Below are positions 53,966 to 62,978 of a stretch of 64,000 bases of DNA, one piece after another. Location: the NCBI RefSeq assembly GCF_014200605.1, contig NZ_JACHCE010000003.1, positions 530,538-594,537 of the forward strand, given 5' to 3'. The stretch's first letter is position 1, and each line of letters opens with the position of its first letter. The notes below the pieces were generated by a model. The model saw nothing but the letters and a program-made list of their open reading frames with translations, did no database searches and was not told the origin of the DNA. The stretch comes from Pedobacter cryoconitis (GTDB taxonomy: Bacteria; Bacteroidota; Bacteroidia; Sphingobacteriales; Sphingobacteriaceae). The position numbers and the translations under genes are program-made.

Positions 53966-54847
53966 ATGAAACTACTTTTTATTGTCAACCCAGGTTCGGG
54001 AAGTGATGATACAGATTTCAAAACGGTGATATCGGATTTCTTCAAATCCCTTAAACATACTTTTGAAATCTATCAGCTCACAAAGAATTGTAATCCTGAA
54101 CAGATAAAGACAGCCATTGATCAGGCAAAAGCAGATCGCGTTATCGCTGTAGGTGGAGATGGTACCTTAAAACTGGTAGCTGAACTATTAAAAGGCACAA
54201 AAATCCCAATGGGAATTATTCCAGCCGGTTCTGCCAATGGTATGGCCAAAGAACTGGGTATTCCGCTTGACATACAGGAAGCACTTGATTTAACTATAAA
54301 CGGAAATACCAAAGAGATTCATGCAGTAGTTGTGAACGATGAATTTTGTATTCATTTATCGGATATTGGTTTCAATGCTTATATCGTTAAAAAGTTTGAT
54401 GATTTACCACAACGGGGAATGCTGGGTTATGCCAGGGCATTATGGAAAGCCCTATGGAGCCACCATAAGATGGAGGTAGAGTTTAATATCGGACAAGATA
54501 CAATCCGCTCAGAGGCTGCAATGGTAGTCATTGCAAACGCGACCATGTATGGTACAGGCGTAAAGATCAACCCTGTTGGAAAATTAGATGATGATGTATT
54601 TGAAGTTATCCTTGTCAAAAAATATTCCTTTCTGGAGATTCTTAAAATACGCTTCACCAATTTGCCCTTTAATCCAGAAAAAATTGAATGTTTTCAGACT
54701 GAAAGGCTTTATATAAAAACCAGGAACAAAGTACATTTTCAGGTAGACGGAGAATATATAGGCAAAGTCAATACCATTGAGGCTAAACTATTGCCTGCAG
54801 CTATAACTGTCATTTTCAATGCTGATGCTATCCAGCAGCGCGAATAA
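53966..54847 (+). CDS. Diacylglycerol kinase-like lipid kinase
   Basis: I start at ATG 53966 (MKLLFIVNPGSGSDDTDF), giving 293 aa; the longer frame overlaps the divergent gene. It has VGGDGTLKLVAELL and IPAGSANGMAKELGIP, the DAGK catalytic motifs, and HLSDIGFNAYIVK. It probably phosphorylates diacylglycerol or sphingoid lipids; members of Sphingobacteriaceae make sphingolipids. Confidence 0.85.
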   Translation: MKLLFIVNPGSGSDDTDFKTVISDFFKSLKHTFEIYQLTKNCNPEQIKTAIDQAKADRVIAVGGDGTLKLVAELLKGTKIPMGIIPAGSANGMAKELGIPLDIQEALDLTINGNTKEIHAVVVNDEFCIHLSDIGFNAYIVKKFDDLPQRGMLGYARALWKALWSHHKMEVEFNIGQDTIRSEAAMVVIANATMYGTGVKINPVGKLDDDVFEVILVKKYSFLEILKIRFTNLPFNPEKIECFQTERLYIKTRNKVHFQVDGEYIGKVNTIEAKLLPAAITVIFNADAIQQRE

Positions 54848-54865
54848 TTTGAATAAAGGACACAA

Positions 54866-55516
54866 TTACTTACAATATTTTTCAAGTAGTTCATCAGCCA
54901 AAGCTGAACCCATATATTTGACAAACAGAAAATCTTCACAAGCCCCCTGTTTGTCTTTTTGCTTTAATTTTTTCTGTCCCTGTGCGATAATCTTCTCCAG
55001 ATAAGCATCATCATAACCTAATTCTTGTCTTAGCGCAACAATTCTGCCTTCGTCAGCTTCATTGTAATTTCCCTGAGCCTTATTACGGTAAAAATTAGTA
55101 ATTACGTCTGTAAGGCCTTCATTCGCTTTATAAGCTGCAATTGCCTTGTTCTTTTGTGTTGCATTTATCAGATTGCAATCACCGCCCGAAAGTGTAAAAT
55201 TTACCGGTGCAATCAAGACATAAGTAGTATCATATTGCGCAGGAACCTGCCATTGACCGCTGCTCAGTCTGATTAAACGTAAAGCTTCCTGATCAAGATC
55301 TATTCCCAGTCCGCTGCTCACTTTCGAAGTATAAACTTCTCCGGCAAGGTTCACCTTAAAACTAATATTAATCTTCCCCTGAATACAGTTCTGCAATGAA
55401 AATGCGGGATAAACGATATTCTTCTGAATAAAAGTTCCCAGGCCACCTTTGAGTACAGGCTGCGCCTTTGAGGATAAACCAGCCAAAAACAGGAATACAA
55501 CAAGAATCTTCTTCAT
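54866..55516 (-). CDS. TonB C-terminal-domain protein
   Basis: This 216-aa protein has a signal peptide (residues 1-18) and the TonB C-terminal pattern: FIQKNIVYPAFSLQNCIQGK, INISFKVNLAGEVYTSKVSS and DLDQEALRLIRLSSGQW. The end has a TPR-like helix pair (QGACEDFLFVKYMGSALADE). No N-terminal membrane anchor of a true TonB is present, so it is a periplasmic relative. Confidence 0.75.
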   Translation of the reverse strand: MKKILVVFLFLAGLSSKAQPVLKGGLGTFIQKNIVYPAFSLQNCIQGKINISFKVNLAGEVYTSKVSSGLGIDLDQEALRLIRLSSGQWQVPAQYDTTYVLIAPVNFTLSGGDCNLINATQKNKAIAAYKANEGLTDVITNFYRNKAQGNYNEADEGRIVALRQELGYDDAYLEKIIAQGQKKLKQKDKQGACEDFLFVKYMGSALADELLEKYCK

Positions 55517-55532
55517 TCCCTAATTTACGAAA

Positions 55533-56240
55533 TTATCCGTTAGGAAGCTTAAAGGTATGGTGAAGGACCAATCCCGGATCGGGACAGTTATTCAGATAAA
55601 CAGCTTGATTAGAAAACTGGCAGACACCTGGATAATCACCTTCTCTTCCCTGCATATCAAACATCAGTTGAAAATGCAGATGAGGGGGCCAGTTCCCATT
55701 TTCTGCAGGAATACCAAAAGCAGCAAACCTGGTTCCAGCTGCAATAAACTGTCCGGTTTTAAGCCCTGCTATCGATGCCAGGCTTAAATGTCCGTAAAGG
55801 GCATATAATGCAAGTCCATCAAGCTCATATTTTAAAATAATAGTTCCACCATAATCGCCAAAATGATCATTGTTCCTGAAACTATGCACTACAGCATCAT
55901 AGAAATTATAAACCGGTGTCCCCGCAGGACCCCAGATATCAACTCCAAGATGCAATCTTCTGGGTTCCTCTACAGTATCAAAATGAATACTTCTTGAATA
56001 GATGGTCCGGTGTTCCGCATATCCGCCAATACCATAACGTGAATGGGTATCAGCTAATTTTTTATTTACCCATGAAGAAAAAACCGATGTGTCCGCAAGG
56101 ATTTCATCAGTCAGTTCCAGGTTAGCCGCTGTAAAATCGAAAGGATATAACAGATCAGCAGAAGGATCGAAATCTACCACACTGCTGATCTTGTTTTCAG
56201 AATTTAATAACCATTCCTTAAGTTTTTCCAGAGGCCCCAT
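55533..56240 (-). CDS. M23 family peptidase
   Basis: This 235-aa protein has the LytM motif HLGVDIWGPAGTPVYNF (H-x3-D), LYALYGHLSLAS and HLHFQL, the zinc and catalytic residues of M23. No signal peptide is visible, which is unusual for a peptidoglycan hydrolase. It is 5 nt after rbfA. Confidence 0.8.
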   Translation of the reverse strand: MGPLEKLKEWLLNSENKISSVVDFDPSADLLYPFDFTAANLELTDEILADTSVFSSWVNKKLADTHSRYGIGGYAEHRTIYSRSIHFDTVEEPRRLHLGVDIWGPAGTPVYNFYDAVVHSFRNNDHFGDYGGTIILKYELDGLALYALYGHLSLASIAGLKTGQFIAAGTRFAAFGIPAENGNWPPHLHFQLMFDMQGREGDYPGVCQFSNQAVYLNNCPDPGLVLHHTFKLPNG

Positions 56241-56245
56241 CAGAA

Positions 56246-56635
56246 TTAGTCTTCTGTTGTTTCTTCTTCTGTACCTTGTTCTTTACGTTCTTTTGAAATC
56301 TTATCAAAGATTTTATCCATATGTTCTACATAGGTATTGGTATCATCCAAAAAGAAAGTCAATGTAGGTACAACTCTCACCTGGTGACGAATACGTGCAC
56401 CAAGCTTATACCTGATTTCTCCGGCATGAGAATTTACTGTAGCGATTGATAATCCTGTATTGTTTGTGGCTAAAAAGCTCAGGTAAACCTTAGCTACCGC
56501 TAAATCCGGAGATACGCGGACCTTTGTAATCGTAACCAATGTATTGGGTAAGTACTCTGCCCCTTCTCTTTGAAATATTGTCGCTAATTCCTCTTGCAGT
56601 ACACCAGCAAATTTCTGTTGACGTTTACTTTCCAT
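56246..56635 (-). CDS. rbfA: Ribosome-binding factor A
   Basis: This 129-aa protein has the RbfA fold pattern: KVRVSPDLAVAKVYLSFL and GARIRHQVRVVPTLTFFLDD. It assists 16S rRNA maturation in cold and normal growth. It stands between hflX and the M23 gene on the same strand. Confidence 0.9.
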   Translation of the reverse strand: MESKRQQKFAGVLQEELATIFQREGAEYLPNTLVTITKVRVSPDLAVAKVYLSFLATNNTGLSIATVNSHAGEIRYKLGARIRHQVRVVPTLTFFLDDTNTYVEHMDKIFDKISKERKEQGTEEETTED

Positions 56636-56655
56636 GTTTTGTTGTTACTTTTTAT

Positions 56656-57849
56656 TTAGTATAATAATTTGTCATAAGGATACCTTACTGTATGCAGCGC
56701 AACAATTTTATCATATAAAAGTTGTTTAAACTCTTCCAGGTTCTCCTTATGCAGCGCTGAAATAAATAATGACGGCGTATTATGCTGTGCCATCCAGCTC
56801 TTTTTAAAATCTTCCAGTGTTAAGGTCACTTTCTCATCCTCGTTCATTTCGTCAGCTTCAGGATTAACATAAGCATCAATTTTATTGAATACTACAATCA
56901 TTTCCTTATCCCTTGCGCCCAGATCTTTTAAGGTTTCATTAACCACATTAATCTGATCTTCAAAACTCGAATGAGAAACATCTACCACATGGATTAATAT
57001 ATCAGCTTCCCTAACCTCATCCAGTGTTGATTTGAAACATTCAACCAAATGATGTGGCAGTTTACGGATAAATCCAACTGTATCTGACAATAAGAAAGGC
57101 AGGTTTTCTATGACAACTTTCCTTACCGTAGTATCTAAAGTTGCAAACAACTTATTTTCTGCAAACACCTCCGATTTCGAAAGCATGTTCATAATAGTCG
57201 ATTTACCAACGTTCGTGTAACCCACCAGTGCCACTCTGATTAACTCATTACGGTTTTTCCGCTGTGTTTCATTCTGTTTATCAATCAGCTTCAATCTTCC
57301 TTTTAAAAGAGAGATTTTTTCCAGGATCATCCTTCTGTCACTCTCGATCTGTGTTTCACCTGGTCCACGCATACCAATACCACCTTTCTGGCGCTCTAAG
57401 TGAGTCCATAAACGTGTCAGACGTGGTAATAAATATTGCAGCTGAGCTAATTCAACCTGAGTTTTTGCTTGTGAGGTCTGGGCCCTTCCGGCAAAAATAT
57501 CAAGGATAAGATTACTCCTGTCCAGAACTTTCACTTCCAGTTCCCTTTCTATATTACGCAATTGTGAAGGTGATAATTCATCGTCAAAAACGACCATATC
57601 AATCTCCTCCGACTTGACGTAGGCTCTTATTTCTTCTAATTTTCCTGTACCTACAAAGGTACCCCGATCAGGCTTCAGCATTTTCTGTGTGAAAATGTGA
57701 TCCACCACACCACCAGCCGTATCTACCAGGAATGTTAGTTCGTCTAAATATTCTTTTGTTTCTTCCGGTTTTTCCCCCGGTCTGATCACACCTACCAGGA
57801 CAGCCCGTTCCTGCTTTACCGCGGTATCATAAGTTTTCTCTTTTCCCAT
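56656..57849 (-). CDS. hflX: GTPase HflX
   Basis: This 397-aa protein has the HflX N-terminal domain (VDTAGGVVDHIFTQK, then GTGKLEEIRAYV), the Gly-rich linker GGIGMRGPGETQIESDRR and the G domain: G1 GYTNVGKST, G3 DTVGFIRKLPHHLVECF, G4 NKID. It rescues stalled ribosomes by splitting subunits. Confidence 0.95.
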   Translation of the reverse strand: MGKEKTYDTAVKQERAVLVGVIRPGEKPEETKEYLDELTFLVDTAGGVVDHIFTQKMLKPDRGTFVGTGKLEEIRAYVKSEEIDMVVFDDELSPSQLRNIERELEVKVLDRSNLILDIFAGRAQTSQAKTQVELAQLQYLLPRLTRLWTHLERQKGGIGMRGPGETQIESDRRMILEKISLLKGRLKLIDKQNETQRKNRNELIRVALVGYTNVGKSTIMNMLSKSEVFAENKLFATLDTTVRKVVIENLPFLLSDTVGFIRKLPHHLVECFKSTLDEVREADILIHVVDVSHSSFEDQINVVNETLKDLGARDKEMIVVFNKIDAYVNPEADEMNEDEKVTLTLEDFKKSWMAQHNTPSLFISALHKENLEEFKQLLYDKIVALHTVRYPYDKLLY

Positions 57850-57871
57850 GTAATGTACAAAGATACAAAAG

Positions 57872-58663
57872 TTATACCGAGATCAACTCCCCTACAAACT
57901 CATGCATCGCAGCTCCCGGATCAGAGGTCTTCATAAAGTTTTCACCAATCAGAAAACCGTTAAATCCTGCCGTTTTTAGCTGTTTAATAGTCTGTGGATC
58001 GCTTATTGCGCTCTCAGAAATTTTCAGAAATTCTTTTGGGATCTGATCTGCCAGATCAAAAGAGGTCTGAATATTGACAGAAAAGTCTGTCAGATTACGA
58101 TTATTAACACCAATTGCGTCAATATAAGGATTAATACTGCGCTGTAATTCTTCCAGATTATGCACTTCCAATAAAACATTTAAACCCAGACTTTTTGCCA
58201 GTTTGCCAAATGTCTCTATCTGTACAGGAGTCAGAATTGCTGCAATCAGCAGAATAATATCAGCTCCCAAAGCTTTTGCTTCAACAATCTGATATTCATC
58301 AATCATAAAATCCTTACGTAACAAAGGAACGCTGTTTGCAGCTCTCGCTTCCAGCAAATCATTAGGATGGCCACCAAAGAAATCGATATCTGTCAGCACA
58401 GAAATAGCAGAAGCTCCTGCAGCAGCATAACCATTGGTCACTTCTACAACCGTAGAATGCGCATTGATCACTCCTTTTGAAGGTGAACGCCTTTTAAATT
58501 CCGCAATAATTCCTGTACGTTCCGGAGTAAGTATAAATTCCTTCAAAGAATAAGGTGTTCTATCAAAATAAACACCATTCTCCAACTCCTTTATAGTCAC
58601 TAATTTCTTAGCCTGCGCAACTTCTTCAAGTTTTCTGATTACGATTTTATCCAAAATATTCAT
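57872..58663 (-). CDS. trpC: Indole-3-glycerol phosphate synthase
   Basis: This 263-aa TIM-barrel protein has IIAEFKRRSPSKGVI, VLTDIDFFGGHPNDL, LLRKDFMID, IGVNNRNLTDF and NGFLIGENFM, all TrpC motifs. It stands 10 nt after trpG. The trpD gene is not between them. Confidence 0.95.
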   Translation of the reverse strand: MNILDKIVIRKLEEVAQAKKLVTIKELENGVYFDRTPYSLKEFILTPERTGIIAEFKRRSPSKGVINAHSTVVEVTNGYAAAGASAISVLTDIDFFGGHPNDLLEARAANSVPLLRKDFMIDEYQIVEAKALGADIILLIAAILTPVQIETFGKLAKSLGLNVLLEVHNLEELQRSINPYIDAIGVNNRNLTDFSVNIQTSFDLADQIPKEFLKISESAISDPQTIKQLKTAGFNGFLIGENFMKTSDPGAAMHEFVGELISV

Positions 58664-58673
58664 GAGATCTATT

Positions 58674-59246
58674 TTAATTTTCCAACCAATTTTTCATCAT
58701 CTCTTTACCATATTCGGTGAGTACACTTTCAGGATGAAACTGTACCCCACGAACATCATAGTTTTTATGTCTGAGTGCCATAATCTCCCGGCTCACATCT
58801 GTCGCAGTAATAGTCAGCTCAGCAGGGAAACCTTCCTGACTAACTACCCACGAATGATATCTGCCTACATTGATCGTTTCCGGGCAATCATTAAATAAAA
58901 ACTCTTCTTTATCAATTACATTTATAGGTGTAGCTATTCCATGCATAGGCCTGCCCAGGTTCAATAACTGGCCGCCAAATGCCTCAGCGATCGCCTGCTG
59001 TCCAAGACAGATTCCCAAAATGCTTTTTTCAGCCGCATAAGTTTTGATAACCTCTAATAACAAACCTGCCTCAGAAGGAATGCCTGGTCCTGGCGATAAC
59101 AAAATCTTATCGAACTGCGCTACATCAGCAATAGCAAATTTATCATTTCTCCACACTTCTGCTTCCCTGCCCAATTCATTAATTAAATGCACTAAATTAT
59201 AGGTGAAGGAGTCATAATTATCTATAACTAATATTTTCTTTTGCAT
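58674..59246 (-). CDS. trpG: Anthranilate synthase component II
   Basis: This 190-aa class-I glutamine amidotransferase has LSPGPGIPSEAGL, the nucleophile Cys in GICLGQQAIAEAFGG, and the end VQFHPESVLTEYG with the catalytic His and Glu. It provides ammonia from glutamine to TrpE, whose gene ends 9 nt before. Confidence 0.95.
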   Translation of the reverse strand: MQKKILVIDNYDSFTYNLVHLINELGREAEVWRNDKFAIADVAQFDKILLSPGPGIPSEAGLLLEVIKTYAAEKSILGICLGQQAIAEAFGGQLLNLGRPMHGIATPINVIDKEEFLFNDCPETINVGRYHSWVVSQEGFPAELTITATDVSREIMALRHKNYDVRGVQFHPESVLTEYGKEMMKNWLEN

Positions 59247-59255
59247 GTCTTTAAC

Positions 59256-60668
59256 TTAAATTTTGTTAATTCCCTTAGCCATTTCTACTGCTTTACGTAA
59301 GGCAGCAATTTTATTATTTACTTCATTCAGCTCGTTTATTGCGATAGAATCTGCTACAATACCAGCACCAGCCCTATAATGTAACTGGTTATTCTTACTC
59401 ATAAACGTACGGATCATAATGGCATGATTAAACGAACCACCAAAGTCCATATAACCAATTGCACCCGCATAAAAATTACGCGCCAATCCTTCATATTCAT
59501 CAATCAGCTGCATGGCTTTATATTTTGGAGCGCCACTTAAAGTACCTGCCGGATAGGTATCAGCCACTACTTTAAAGGCTGAAACATCCTGCTGTATATT
59601 TCCGCTTACTTTTGAAACCAGGTGGATTAAATGAGAATAATACTGAACTTCTTTAAACGATTTAACTTCAACCCCCTTGCAATGTCTGCTCAGGTCATTT
59701 CTGGCTAAATCTACCAGCATGACATGTTCAGCACTCTCTTTAGGATCTTGTTCCAGTTTTCTCGCTAATTCAGCATCCTCTTCATCATTACCGGTACGTT
59801 TAAATGTTCCGGCGATCGGAAAAATGTTAGCAGCACCATTTTTAATCGTAATCTGTGCTTCAGGCGATGAGCCGAAAAGCTTAAAGCTGCCGTAATCAAA
59901 ATAGAACAGATAAGGAGAAGGGTTAATAGAGCGCAGACAACGGTAAACATTAAACTCATCACCCGAAAACTGCTGATTATATGCTCTGGAAGGAACAATT
60001 TGAAAAACGTCACCACGCAGGATATGTTTCTTCATTTTCTCCACGATATCCATGAAACCCTCATCTGTCAGGTTAGACTGCTCCTCACCTACCGTGTCAA
60101 AACTATATTCAGGGAAGTTTTTATTCTGAATCAGATATTCGATTTTCTCCAAATCTTCATCATCTTCCTCATTGAAATTATTTTTAAAGAGTGTAATCTC
60201 ATTCTTAAAGTGATCAATTGCAATGATATAGCGGTAAACATGATATTGCATCATTGGAATCTCTTCATCCTTTGGAGATTGCGCTGTAAATTTAATATCC
60301 TCAAAATACTGTACGGTATTCCAGGTAAAATAACCAAACATCCCCGTAGAGATACGGCGTTGTTCTTCTACAGTCTGCGGATCAAATCTGGCTTTAAAAG
60401 CTTCGATTTCCTCCGTCAGAACAAATTTATCCTTCACTGCTTTTTCTCCATTCGGGAAATAAGAAGATAGTTTTCCGTTTTCCAGCATGATTCCTGCAAC
60501 AGGATCAGCACAAACGTAACTTACGGAGTTCTCCCGGCTATGGTAATCAGAACTTTCCAGCAGAAGGGAGTTTGGAAAAACATCCCTCAATCGCAGATAA
60601 ATACTTACCGGAGTAATGGTATCTGCTAATCTCTTTTTAAAAACGGTATTGATTTTGATCTTCTCCAT
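59256..60668 (-). CDS. trpE: Anthranilate synthase component I
   Basis: This 470-aa protein has LLLESSDYHSRENSVSYVC (the feedback site LLES), FLFY-type SPYLFYFDYG, GTFKRTGNDEEDAEL and the chorismate-site motif LSGAPKYKAMQLIDEYE. It makes anthranilate from chorismate. It is the first structural gene of trpE-trpG-trpC, preceded by an attenuator. Confidence 0.95.
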   Translation of the reverse strand: MEKIKINTVFKKRLADTITPVSIYLRLRDVFPNSLLLESSDYHSRENSVSYVCADPVAGIMLENGKLSSYFPNGEKAVKDKFVLTEEIEAFKARFDPQTVEEQRRISTGMFGYFTWNTVQYFEDIKFTAQSPKDEEIPMMQYHVYRYIIAIDHFKNEITLFKNNFNEEDDEDLEKIEYLIQNKNFPEYSFDTVGEEQSNLTDEGFMDIVEKMKKHILRGDVFQIVPSRAYNQQFSGDEFNVYRCLRSINPSPYLFYFDYGSFKLFGSSPEAQITIKNGAANIFPIAGTFKRTGNDEEDAELARKLEQDPKESAEHVMLVDLARNDLSRHCKGVEVKSFKEVQYYSHLIHLVSKVSGNIQQDVSAFKVVADTYPAGTLSGAPKYKAMQLIDEYEGLARNFYAGAIGYMDFGGSFNHAIMIRTFMSKNNQLHYRAGAGIVADSIAINELNEVNNKIAALRKAVEMAKGINKI

Positions 60669-60683
60669 CTGAAATTATTAAAA

Positions 60684-60715
60684 CAAAAAAAACCCGACGT
60701 GTTGTACGTCGGGTT
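60684..60715 (-). terminator. Attenuator terminator of the trp operon
   Basis: On the minus strand AACCCGACGT and ACGTCGGGTT form a perfect 10-bp stem with loop ACAAC, followed by a U-tract. It ends about 15 nt before the trpE start and 31 nt after the leader peptide stop. Leader bases CGTCG (60766-60770) could pair with CGACG of the terminator to give an antiterminator. Confidence 0.85.
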
Positions 60716-60745
60716 AGTATGTGTGGTTTGGTTTAGGTTGATAAA

Positions 60746-60826
60746 CTATAAGGTACACGAGACAGCGACGAAACTCTTTTCAGAATTACCACGCCATTGC
60801 CAAGTAGTATGTTTATTGTTAATCAT
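60746..60826 (-). CDS. trp leader peptide
   Basis: A 26-codon frame starts at ATG 60826 and reads MINNKHTTWQWRGNSEKSFV before a short end and TAG. It has tryptophan codons at positions 9 and 11. It lies between a promoter and the terminator. Its role should be ribosome-mediated attenuation; stalling at W9/W11 when charged tRNA-Trp is scarce would free the antiterminator. Confidence 0.8.
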   Translation of the reverse strand: MINNKHTTWQWRGNSEKSFVAVSCTL

Positions 60827-60833
60827 TGAGTAG

Positions 60834-60862
60834 CAAAAATAGAAATAAATCTTACAAACCAA
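60834..60862 (-). promoter_or_regulatory. Promoter of the trp leader
   Basis: On the minus strand TTG (60860-60862), 18 nt, then TATTTTTG (60834-60841), an exact TAnnTTTG. Transcription would begin within a few nucleotides of the leader ATG, so the leader peptide is close to leaderless. Confidence 0.65.
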
Positions 60863-60883
60863 AATTAAATCGTAAAATAATTA

Positions 60884-61330
60884 TCACATTCCAAACAGAT
60901 GTCTGCCCGGATCAACTTTAACCATTGCAAAAATTGCAGCTGTGATTAATAAAAGCGCCAGGCCAAAAAATATGGTTATAGTTTTATGTTTCGCTAATGC
61001 AGTAGCCCCTCTCTTAGACCGGGCATTACCCACTGTAATTAAAACAATTGCGATTAACATCATCGAAACATGTTCCATTTTCCAATAACGCTGTATAGCT
61101 ACTGAGCTATCTCCTTTATACCAATCATGCATAAAATAGATAACCAAACCTAAAAGAAGCTGAATATGTGCGGAGATTAGAGCAAACACATTTAATTTGC
61201 GGTTTCCTTCGGTATATGGTTTCTTTCCCACATATCCCATTAATGCATTGATAAAAGCAACCAGCAATAAGATGATTACCAAATAACGCCATCCAGAGTG
61301 CGCACTCTTCAAGATTTCATAAATACCCAT
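60884..61330 (-). CDS. Small four-helix membrane protein
   Basis: I start at ATG 61330 (MGIYEILKSAHSGWRYLVII), giving 148 aa; an ATG 18 nt upstream is possible. There are four membrane helices: residues about 15-32, 48-66, 84-101 and 118-138. It resembles small proteins annotated as cytochrome b-like in Bacteroidota, with His residues at HSGWRY and HEHVS-like spots (KMEHVSM). The function is uncertain. Confidence 0.7.
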   Translation of the reverse strand: MGIYEILKSAHSGWRYLVIILLLVAFINALMGYVGKKPYTEGNRKLNVFALISAHIQLLLGLVIYFMHDWYKGDSSVAIQRYWKMEHVSMMLIAIVLITVGNARSKRGATALAKHKTITIFFGLALLLITAAIFAMVKVDPGRHLFGM

Positions 61331-61463
61331 AACAAGTTTTTTCTTCAAAAATAAGAAATTAATGCTCGCTTATAAAAACAGAGGCGTTTTATTGGTATTT
61401 AGAATCATTATAATCAAGTGCAAATTCTGAGTAAAATCCACCTAAGCTGGATGGCGTTATGAG

Positions 61464-62453
61464 TTATAATGCAGGATTAAAGTTTGACTTTATAATTCCT
61501 CTGGCTAAATCGGAAGTAACAAAATCCAATGGCATTACACCATATTTACCACTTGGATTACCTCCAAAAAAGGCAGTAATCTTAGGATTTATAAAGTTAT
61601 TCACCGTCCTGATATCAGGGATACCAAAAATCAATGGTTTATATCCGCTGCCAAAGTTGATATACAATCGGTTCGAAGTATCCTGATGTGCAGCATCCAG
61701 CAAAGTTCTGATCCTGGTCCATTTGGCATCTGTATTAGCAACCCTGTACTCATCCTGTATCTTTAAATTAGCGGCAGGATTACTAATGTCAAAAGTTGTA
61801 TTATCTGCCCATTGGGTTGCATCAATTCCTTTCGCCTTTCCTGAACTAAATCTTCTCAGGAGTTTAATCTTGCCACGGAGCGCTGAGATTTTGGAAATAC
61901 CTGTTCCCAGGTCCCATTTAGATGCATTTTCCTGAACATAGGCATCAAACGTATCTTCAAAACTGCGGGTGTTTCCTGTGGCTGTATATTCTTCCTTTAC
62001 ACTCATGATAATAGTTTCTGAAGGATTTGCATTCAGGAAGTCAATACATGCCTTTAAAACGTCGCTATAGTTCAGATTCTGATAAACCAGGTCATGGTGA
62101 ATAGCAAAGGTGTTGTTAATATGTCTGCACCTGACATCCAGGAACCTCACACCTGCAGATAATTGCTCAGCGATAGTCAGTTCCTGGCATTTTGCAGTAC
62201 CTGATACCGGTTCAAACCTTGCACCAGAATCATGTGTTCCAGGAATGGATACTTGTGCAATACTGGTAGTATCTGGTAAAAAGCTCATCCAGTTACTCAG
62301 GTTATAATTTAATAAAGCTGTTTGTTTGGTTAAGGCAATTGAGCTTTCCTTTTTCGATTCAGGAACGTTGCCCTGAATATCTTGTTTTTTACATGCGGTG
62401 AAAATAAGGACACCAAATGTGATTAAAACTAATTGTAGTTTTCTAATGTTCAT
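61464..62453 (-). CDS. PI-PLC X-domain lipoprotein
   Basis: This 329-aa lipoprotein (lipobox ending TAC, Cys21) has the phosphatidylinositol-specific phospholipase C X-domain: SIPGTHDSGARFEPVSGTAK (first catalytic His), AGVRFLDVRCRH, IHHDLVYQNLNYSDVLKACI (second His) and SETIIMSVKEEY. It is likely exposed at the cell surface and cleaves a phosphoinositide or a related lipid. Confidence 0.85.
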   Translation of the reverse strand: MNIRKLQLVLITFGVLIFTACKKQDIQGNVPESKKESSIALTKQTALLNYNLSNWMSFLPDTTSIAQVSIPGTHDSGARFEPVSGTAKCQELTIAEQLSAGVRFLDVRCRHINNTFAIHHDLVYQNLNYSDVLKACIDFLNANPSETIIMSVKEEYTATGNTRSFEDTFDAYVQENASKWDLGTGISKISALRGKIKLLRRFSSGKAKGIDATQWADNTTFDISNPAANLKIQDEYRVANTDAKWTRIRTLLDAAHQDTSNRLYINFGSGYKPLIFGIPDIRTVNNFINPKITAFFGGNPSGKYGVMPLDFVTSDLARGIIKSNFNPAL

Positions 62454-62590
62454 AATAAATTGTTTTTCCGGTTAGATTGTTAATGAATATGCGATTTTTA
62501 TTTCGCCATTACATTATGCTAAACTAGCCCCGAATTGTTAATTTATTATACCTGACAGATTAACTTTAAGAAAATAATTTAATTTAAATC

Positions 62591-62620
62591 AAAAAGGGTA
62601 ACCCGCCTCCGGATTACCCT
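62591..62620 (-). terminator. Terminator of the tRNA-like unit
   Basis: On the minus strand AGGGTAATCC pairs with GGGTTACCCT (one G-T pair), loop GGAGGC, followed by a U-tract. It lies 29 nt past the CCA of the first tRNA-like gene. Confidence 0.75.
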
Positions 62621-62649
62621 AATTAACTAACTTATTAAAATAAAAAAAC

Positions 62650-62795
62650 TGGCTGTTGGGGAAGGAGTCGAACCTTCAAGGGGAAGTTAGCTGCAGTTCA
62701 AAAAATTAATTTGTGGTCAACCCATAAACTGTGTTTATCCCATGATCCCCACCACCGAGACAAGAAGGTGTGTCTGCCAATTTCACCACCCAACA
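62650..62795 (-). tRNA. tRNA-like gene 1, class II body, very long variable arm
   Basis: A 146-nt element: acceptor TGTTGGG/CCCAACA (7 bp, U1-A72), G73, encoded CCA, D-arm GTG...CAC with GG, anticodon loop TTGTCTC (anticodon GTC if the loop is 7 nt), anticodon stem CCTTC/GGTGG with a T-T mismatch, T-arm GAAGG-TTCGACT-CCTTC. The region between anticodon and T-arms is about 70 nt, with a GGGGA/TCCCC base stem. Position 37 is T, unusual for a decoding tRNA. The function is uncertain. Confidence 0.7.
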
Positions 62796-62818
62796 TTAAA
62801 TAAAGAACAATCATTCTT

Positions 62819-62929
62819 TGGCTGTAGGGGAAGGAGTCGAACCTTCAAGGAGTGGTTAGCCTTTACAGGTTTTCCATATTCTCCACCACCGAGACAAGGA
62901 GGTGCGTCTGCCAGTTCCACCACCCTACA
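62819..62929 (-). tRNA. tRNA-like gene 2, class II body, long variable arm
   Basis: A 111-nt element with the same plan: acceptor TGTAGGG/CCCTACA, G73, encoded CCA, D-arm GTG...CGC, anticodon loop TTGTCTC with stem CCTCC/GGTGG (T-T mismatch at 29-41), and the same T-arm. The variable region is about 39 nt, with a GGAG/CTCC base stem. The two copies share nearly all arm bases but not the variable arm. They are separated by 23 nt and lie in one transcription unit. Confidence 0.7.
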
Positions 62930-62978
62930 GAGTATAAGCAATTATTAAAATGAACGTTTTTTTCTTACTTGCTTGATA

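Noticed and set aside
62742..62948. Plus-strand frame of 68 codons over the tRNA-like genes
   Set aside because: It reads through conserved tRNA arms twice and is explained by the RNA genes.
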